NCBI GenBank assembly: GCA_023150835.1 | Contig: JAKLKB010000094.1 | Span: 1-26,624 of the forward strand | Length of the DNA: 26,624 bases | DNA from: Myxococcota bacterium | Lineage (GTDB): Bacteria; Myxococcota_C; UBA6777 | Direction: 5' to 3' | Part shown: positions 23,004-26,624 of the stretch, piece by piece | Position numbering within the stretch: position 1 is the stretch's first letter | Layout: every line of letters starts with the position of its first letter | Translations under genes and position numbers: made by a program | The notes under the pieces: generated by a model | What the model was told of the DNA's origin: nothing | Database searches by the model: none | What the model saw: the letters and a program-made list of their open reading frames with translations, nothing else

Positions 23004-24803
23004 ATGAAACGAACCTACGCATGGCTCCTTTGTTGGTTGATGCTTTTTCTGCCCTTCGCCGCTTCGGCAAAGCCGACTCCACCGCCCGTTCCGCCAAGCC
23101 AAGGCGCTTCGCGCCCCACCGCACCTCGACAAACGCCTCCATTCCAACGCTTGGCCTCCCCCAACACCCCAGCCCAAAAAGCCTACACGCAACCCGGCCC
23201 TGCACCCCAAGCCGTTTCCCAACAAAACTTTGTGATCGTCGGCTTTGCTCGGATCGTTCAAACCCTCGAACTGATCGTCTTTTTCTCGATCTTTGGATTT
23301 CCCTTGATCGTTCTCGTACTCGTCAGCGGCGCGCTTTACTTTACCTTCCAATTGCGCTTCATCAACCTCTTTGGGTTCAAACACGCCATCGACATCGTGC
23401 GCGGAAAATATGATAACCCCGAAGACAAGGGCGAGATCTCTCACTTCCAAGCCCTGAACGCCGCACTCAGCGCAACTGTCGGCCTTGGCAACATCGCAGG
23501 CGTCGCACTGGCTGTAGGCATGGGTGGCCCCGGGGCCGTCTTTTGGATGCTGTTTATCGCTTTCTTCGGGATGACCGCCAAGTTTGTCGAGTGCATGATG
23601 GCGCAATCTTATCGGCACATCGATGAAAACGGACACGTTCGCGGCGGCCCGATGTACTACCTCTCCGAAGGTCTCGAAAAATACGGTTACTCGACCCTTG
23701 GAAAATTTCTCAGCGTGTTTTTTGCGATCTGCATCATCGGTGGAGCTTTTGGCGGCGGAAATATGTTCCAAAGCAACCAATCTTACGAGATCGTCGCCGA
23801 TCAAATCCCCTTTTTCCAAGGCAGAGCATGGCTGTTTGGACTCGCACTTGCGGGACTTGTCGCGTTGGTTGTTCTTGGAGGGATCAAGCGCATCGGCGCA
23901 GCCGCATCCGCCATCGTCCCGTTTATGGTTGTGCTGTACATCTTCACAAGCCTCTACATCATCTTGGCCCATGCAGATCGTATCCCCAGCATGATCCGCT
24001 TGATTGTCTCTTCTGCTTTCCAAGGCGAAGCCATCTTTGGAGGCTTTTTGGGAGCGATGGTTGCGGGCTTTCGACGTGCGGCCTTCTCCAACGAAGCCGG
24101 CATCGGCTCCGCCGCCATCGCTCACTCCGCCGCCAAAACCGATCAACCCGCACGCGAAGGCTTTGTTGCTCTCCTTGAACCCTTCATCGACACTGTCGTG
24201 ATCTGCATGATGACCGCTTGCGTGATCCTGATCACTGCCCCCGAAAACGTCTCTCTCAAAAAGCTCCGTTCTTCCCAACACAAGGTCTACAACGCCAAGC
24301 TGCGACTGGAATCTCTCAAAAAACAAGCTGCAACACTCGCCCCTACCGACAAAACCGCCGCCGCTGCTTTCCAACAACGCGAACGCATCGCCTTATCCGC
24401 CCTCCAAAACGCCGAAGCCGAACACAAACAACACCAAAAAGGAACAGAACTCACCAGCCGCGCTTTTGAAAGCGTCGTGCCTTGGTTTCCTTACCTGCTC
24501 GCGCTCGCGGTGTTTTTGTTCGCTTATTCCACCATGATCTCGTGGAGCTACTACGGCGAGCAAGGATGGGAATTTTTGTTCGGTGCGCGATCGATCTCGA
24601 TCTATCGTTTGCTTTTTCTCGGAGCCGTTGTCCTCGGTAGCGTCAGCCGAATCGGCGTTGTCCTCGACTTCAGCGATATGATGATCCTGCTTTGCGCCTT
24701 TCCCAATATGATCGGGCTTTTTCTGATGCGAAAAGAGGTCAAAGCCAAGGTGGACGACTACTGGAAAAAATACAAAAACAACGAATTCAAAACGTTTCGC
24801 TAA
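23004..24803 (+). CDS. AGCS-family sodium:alanine/glycine symporter
   Basis: The 599-residue polytopic membrane protein shows AGCS signatures: FQALNAALSATVGLGNIAGVALAV (about 145-168), GPGAVFWM, FVECMMAQ, GGPMYYLSEG, GGAFGGGNMFQSNQ, VAGFRRAAFSNEAGIGSAAIAHSAA and WSYYGEQGWEFLFG. The family imports alanine, glycine or similar amino acids with sodium. Two parts are unusual. The N-terminus is a signal-peptide-like helix (1-21) followed by about 50 Pro/Ala/Gln-rich residues. About 65 charged, coiled-coil-like residues (about 413-477) interrupt the loop before the usual LTSRAFES segment. ATG 23004 is chosen because the export signal begins there; its ribosome site is weak. The in-frame ATG at 22908 is possible. 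The stop is 10 nt from that of the convergent small gene. Confidence 0.93.
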   Translation: MKRTYAWLLCWLMLFLPFAASAKPTPPPVPPSQGASRPTAPRQTPPFQRLASPNTPAQKAYTQPGPAPQAVSQQNFVIVGFARIVQTLELIVFFSIFGFPLIVLVLVSGALYFTFQLRFINLFGFKHAIDIVRGKYDNPEDKGEISHFQALNAALSATVGLGNIAGVALAVGMGGPGAVFWMLFIAFFGMTAKFVECMMAQSYRHIDENGHVRGGPMYYLSEGLEKYGYSTLGKFLSVFFAICIIGGAFGGGNMFQSNQSYEIVADQIPFFQGRAWLFGLALAGLVALVVLGGIKRIGAAASAIVPFMVVLYIFTSLYIILAHADRIPSMIRLIVSSAFQGEAIFGGFLGAMVAGFRRAAFSNEAGIGSAAIAHSAAKTDQPAREGFVALLEPFIDTVVICMMTACVILITAPENVSLKKLRSSQHKVYNAKLRLESLKKQAATLAPTDKTAAAAFQQRERIALSALQNAEAEHKQHQKGTELTSRAFESVVPWFPYLLALAVFLFAYSTMISWSYYGEQGWEFLFGARSISIYRLLFLGAVVLGSVSRIGVVLDFSDMMILLCAFPNMIGLFLMRKEVKAKVDDYWKKYKNNEFKTFR

Positions 24804-24813
24804 AACAACGCGA

Positions 24814-25143
24814 TCAGATGGCGGTCATCTGCTCGAATCCACCGACAAAACGTTCGGACGGCAACAGATGCGGACGCGAGATTGTCGTTGTGACGGACGT
24901 TTCGGGCAGCGATCCTTGCGTTTGAAGGGCGCTCACGCGTACATCATCCTCGTGAAAGCGCGAGCGGGTCGTTTTCGAGGGATCGCAGCCTTCGTCGAAA
25001 CGTGCGCGGCGTGTTCCACCGTTGGCTTGGACAGGGTCGCCCTGAGACGCTCCAAAACGAGAAGCACCCCCTTGAAGCTTGCAAAGCATCAATTGTTGTT
25101 GGCGTGCGGTGCGTTGGTGTTGGAGAAGTGGCAATTGGTTCAT
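24814..25143 (-). CDS. Small hypothetical protein (109 residues)
   Basis: On the minus strand ATG 25143 follows AGGAGGT at 6-nt spacing, one of the best ribosome sites in the window. The product is hydrophilic, rich in Gln, Arg, Gly and Ser, without signal peptide or membrane segment. It begins MNQLPLLQHQ and contains a Thr-rich SVTTTISRPH near the end. The in-frame ATG at 25209 is less likely. I recognise no family. The coding call rests on the open frame and the site. A CCTCGT/ACGAGG hairpin lies just upstream of the ribosome site. Confidence 0.55.
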   Translation of the reverse strand: MNQLPLLQHQRTARQQQLMLCKLQGGASRFGASQGDPVQANGGTRRARFDEGCDPSKTTRSRFHEDDVRVSALQTQGSLPETSVTTTISRPHLLPSERFVGGFEQMTAI

Positions 25144-25163
25144 GGCGGGACCTCCTATACAAG

Positions 25164-25194
25164 CCTCGTGATCAAGCCCAACGAGGACTTTTTT
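25164..25194 (+). terminator. Possible intrinsic terminator (plus strand)
   Basis: CCTCGT (25164-25169), an 11-nt loop, ACGAGG (25181-25186), then AC and six T. It could end symporter transcripts after they cross the small minus-strand gene. Read on the minus strand, the same hairpin lies directly before that gene's ribosome site. The stem is short, so confidence is limited. Confidence 0.35.
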
Positions 25195-25346
25195 GTGATG
25201 AGATAGCAAAATTGTTTTGGATAAGCTGGAACATTTCGCACAAACTCAGCAGGGCAGATCATGCCCACTCTTTCCTTTGGAAGCATTGCAGCATCAAAAG
25301 AACCGCAAGCAACGCACCATAAACGAAGCAGAAAAATGCACGAGTG

Positions 25347-25404
25347 TTTACCCTCGCGATAACACCCTCACGCCGTTTACCCTCGCGATAACACCCTCAC
25401 GCCG
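25347..25404. repeat. Perfect 29-bp tandem duplication
   Basis: Copies at 25347-25375 and 25376-25404 are identical, starting GTTTACCCTCGCGATAACAC. They lie in the 568-nt gap between the small minus-strand gene and the last gene. The stretch 25195-25346 shows nothing that I can support. Confidence 0.95.
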
Positions 25405-25504
25405 GATTGTCGACAGCAAGCAATGAAAGGACGTTGCGCATCGTTGATTCAGGCGAATGCGAAAGGATGGCCGCTTTTTTAGAACGTTCAAAAAGAGGAT
25501 CTCC

Positions 25505-25534
25505 TTGACGGTCTGCTGCTTGCGTCTCTATACT
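25505..25534 (+). promoter_or_regulatory. Candidate sigma-70-type promoter for the right-edge gene
   Basis: TTGACG (25505-25510) and TATACT (25529-25534) are separated by 18 bp, both close to consensus. The first good ORF starts about 180 nt downstream, leaving a long leader. Confidence 0.55.
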
Positions 25535-25602
25535 CACAACCCACAACATAAACCCAAATCATCCACAAAAGCAAAATGCAACCTTGTTCCTTTTCTTTGA
25601 TG

Positions 25603-25627
25603 GGCGGATGAAGCCTAGCTTTCCGCC
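25603..25627 (+). other. Hairpin in the leader of the right-edge gene
   Basis: GGCGGA (25603-25608), a TG bulge, AAGC, loop CTA, GCTT and TCCGCC (25622-25627) form a 10-bp stem with one bulge. It lies about 65 nt past the predicted transcription start and 84 nt before the ATG. It is not followed by a T-run, so it is a leader structure rather than a terminator. Confidence 0.45.
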
Positions 25628-25711
25628 AACCAAAAAGGCCGATACCTCTCTTCTTTCCTATCACAAACGCATCACGAAACTTTTTTCTCCACCCATCACC
25701 CGAGCGGGATC

Positions 25712-26624
25712 ATGACCCCAAAAACCAAAGAAAACGAAACGCTTTCTCCCCTTTCCACCTCTCTGTCTTTTGGCTTGATTCAGCCCCTGCAAGCGTGGAA
25801 AGACGTGATCCGCAGTCGTGCGTTTTCTTTGCTGTATCGGCTTTTTGTGCGTTTTTTACTGATCTCCACCTTTCTTGCGAGCGCCTACTTCATGGGGTGG
25901 ACAGAACGCGATCAAGAATCCTTGGGCTGGCTGTTGGCGCGCTTGATGATCTTCCCCTTGCTTGGGCTTGGTTTGTGGCTTTATGCTCGTCAGATCCAGA
26001 TGCCTCCCCAGCTTTTGCGCTGGATCATGTTGGCTCCTCTTGGGTTTTTTGTGGATACGCTTCGTCACCTCGCGGTTTGGTGGATCACCTTGATCGCCTT
26101 TCTTGCGATCGGTGTAGGCAGTTTGCTGTTTCATGCGCGCTTTGACAAAACACTCCAACGCGCTCAGCGCTTCCGCCAAACCGCCCTCGATATCACCATC
26201 TTGCTGGTGATCCTTTCCCAACTCTTCTTACCCCGAAAGATCTTTGCCGCCCTGATGGCCTTTATACCGCTCGTTGCGTTGATCGTCTTCTACAACTTCA
26301 TCCTCGAACGCGATCGCCTCATGCGCGCCAAAGCCCTCGAACTCCGCGATCCACCCCGTTGGTTGCTCCGCGCCAACCGCCTGATCCCCTCCAGCACCTA
26401 CCTCTTTTTGCTCCTACCCGCCTTTCTCTTCGCCGAAGCCATCCTCTTCCAAGCCTTTGACCAAACTTTTCAAAACGAGCGCATCCTCCAAACCAGCCGC
26501 ACCAAACGACACCGCAATCCCGCTACAGCCTCTTCTGCCTCCTCCCTCCCCCCCAAGCCACACCGCAAACCCCCTACAGCCTCTTCTGCACCCTCCGCAC
26601 CCTCCCTCCCCTCCGCACCCTCCC
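25712..26624 (+). CDS. Polytopic membrane protein, partial (runs off right edge)
   Basis: The frame is open from ATG 25712 to the window end (304 codons). After a short polar N-terminus, several hydrophobic helices can be seen: RFLLISTFLASAYFMGW, LMIFPLLGLGLWLY, VWWITLIAFLAIGVGSLLF, LDITILLVILSQLF, ALMAFIPLVALIVFYNFIL and TYLFLLLPAFLFAEAILF. A positively charged tail follows that turns into Ala/Pro/Ser-rich low-complexity sequence, built from repeats of CACCCTCC-type units at about 26560-26624. I recognise no family. It resembles the membrane anchor of a larger protein whose remainder is beyond the window (inference). The ribosome site is weak. Confidence 0.7.
   Translation, partial: MTPKTKENETLSPLSTSLSFGLIQPLQAWKDVIRSRAFSLLYRLFVRFLLISTFLASAYFMGWTERDQESLGWLLARLMIFPLLGLGLWLYARQIQMPPQLLRWIMLAPLGFFVDTLRHLAVWWITLIAFLAIGVGSLLFHARFDKTLQRAQRFRQTALDITILLVILSQLFLPRKIFAALMAFIPLVALIVFYNFILERDRLMRAKALELRDPPRWLLRANRLIPSSTYLFLLLPAFLFAEAILFQAFDQTFQNERILQTSRTKRHRNPATASSASSLPPKPHRKPPTASSAPSAPSLPSAPS

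Noticed and set aside
22977-24377. 466-codon minus-strand ORF opposite the symporter
   Set aside because: It is a shadow of the AGCS gene with no recognisable domain, and the plus frame has full family motifs.

Overview
The window looks like chromosomal DNA of a Gram-negative bacterium of moderate GC. A TonB-dependent receptor, a lipobox lipoprotein and several exported proteins point to an outer membrane. The five-domain lipid enzyme resembling myxobacterial ElbD, and the general gene mix, suggest a member of the former Deltaproteobacteria (Myxococcota or a relative). That placement is inference only. I see no rRNA, tRNA, CRISPR array, complete insertion sequence or prophage.

Layout, left to right. 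(1) 1-5279, minus strand: a SirB1-type transglutaminase-like/TPR protein, an OPT-family oligopeptide transporter, a small lipoprotein and the start of a coiled-coil membrane protein that runs off the left edge. (2) 5439-15380, plus strand: a probable lipid operon behind a TTGACA-17-TATTCA promoter. It encodes a HAD-IB phosphatase, a LarA-like (DUF2088) protein, a 1590-residue fusion (fatty acyl reductase, AMP-ligase, carrier protein, PlsC acyltransferase, SCP2), an extended SDR and a diacylglycerol-kinase-type lipid kinase. The last two genes overlap by 4 nt. (3) 15413-17959, minus strand: a TonB-dependent receptor with an unusual N-terminal domain. (4) 18356-20651, plus strand: a BtpA/SgcQ-family protein, a 42-bp tandem array, and a PD-(D/E)XK (Rpn-type) protein. 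(5) 20664-22524: a TPR protein (minus) divergent from a conserved hypothetical (plus). (6) 22737-24803, plus strand: a promoter, a possible 30-codon leader ORF, and an AGCS sodium:amino-acid symporter with a coiled-coil insertion. (7) 24814-26624: a small orphan gene (minus), then a promoter with a long leader and a polytopic membrane protein that runs off the right edge.

How the genes may work together: in region 2 the fusion protein could activate a fatty acid, hold it on its carrier domain, reduce it, and use its acyltransferase to build a glycerolipid. The phosphatase, SDR and lipid kinase could then process head groups or backbone. An ether lipid or other alcohol-derived lipid is a reasonable guess, not shown.

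The non-coding part is unusually rich in repeats. There are several minisatellites with units of 16, 20, 29, 30, 31, 32 and 42 bp. A three-stem dispersed element of about 100 bp occurs three times, with paired base changes in one stem. A 118-bp MITE-like element sits inside the lipid operon. GATC is strongly over-represented, and in the largest gene this comes from a codon-context rule in which codons before ATC end in G.
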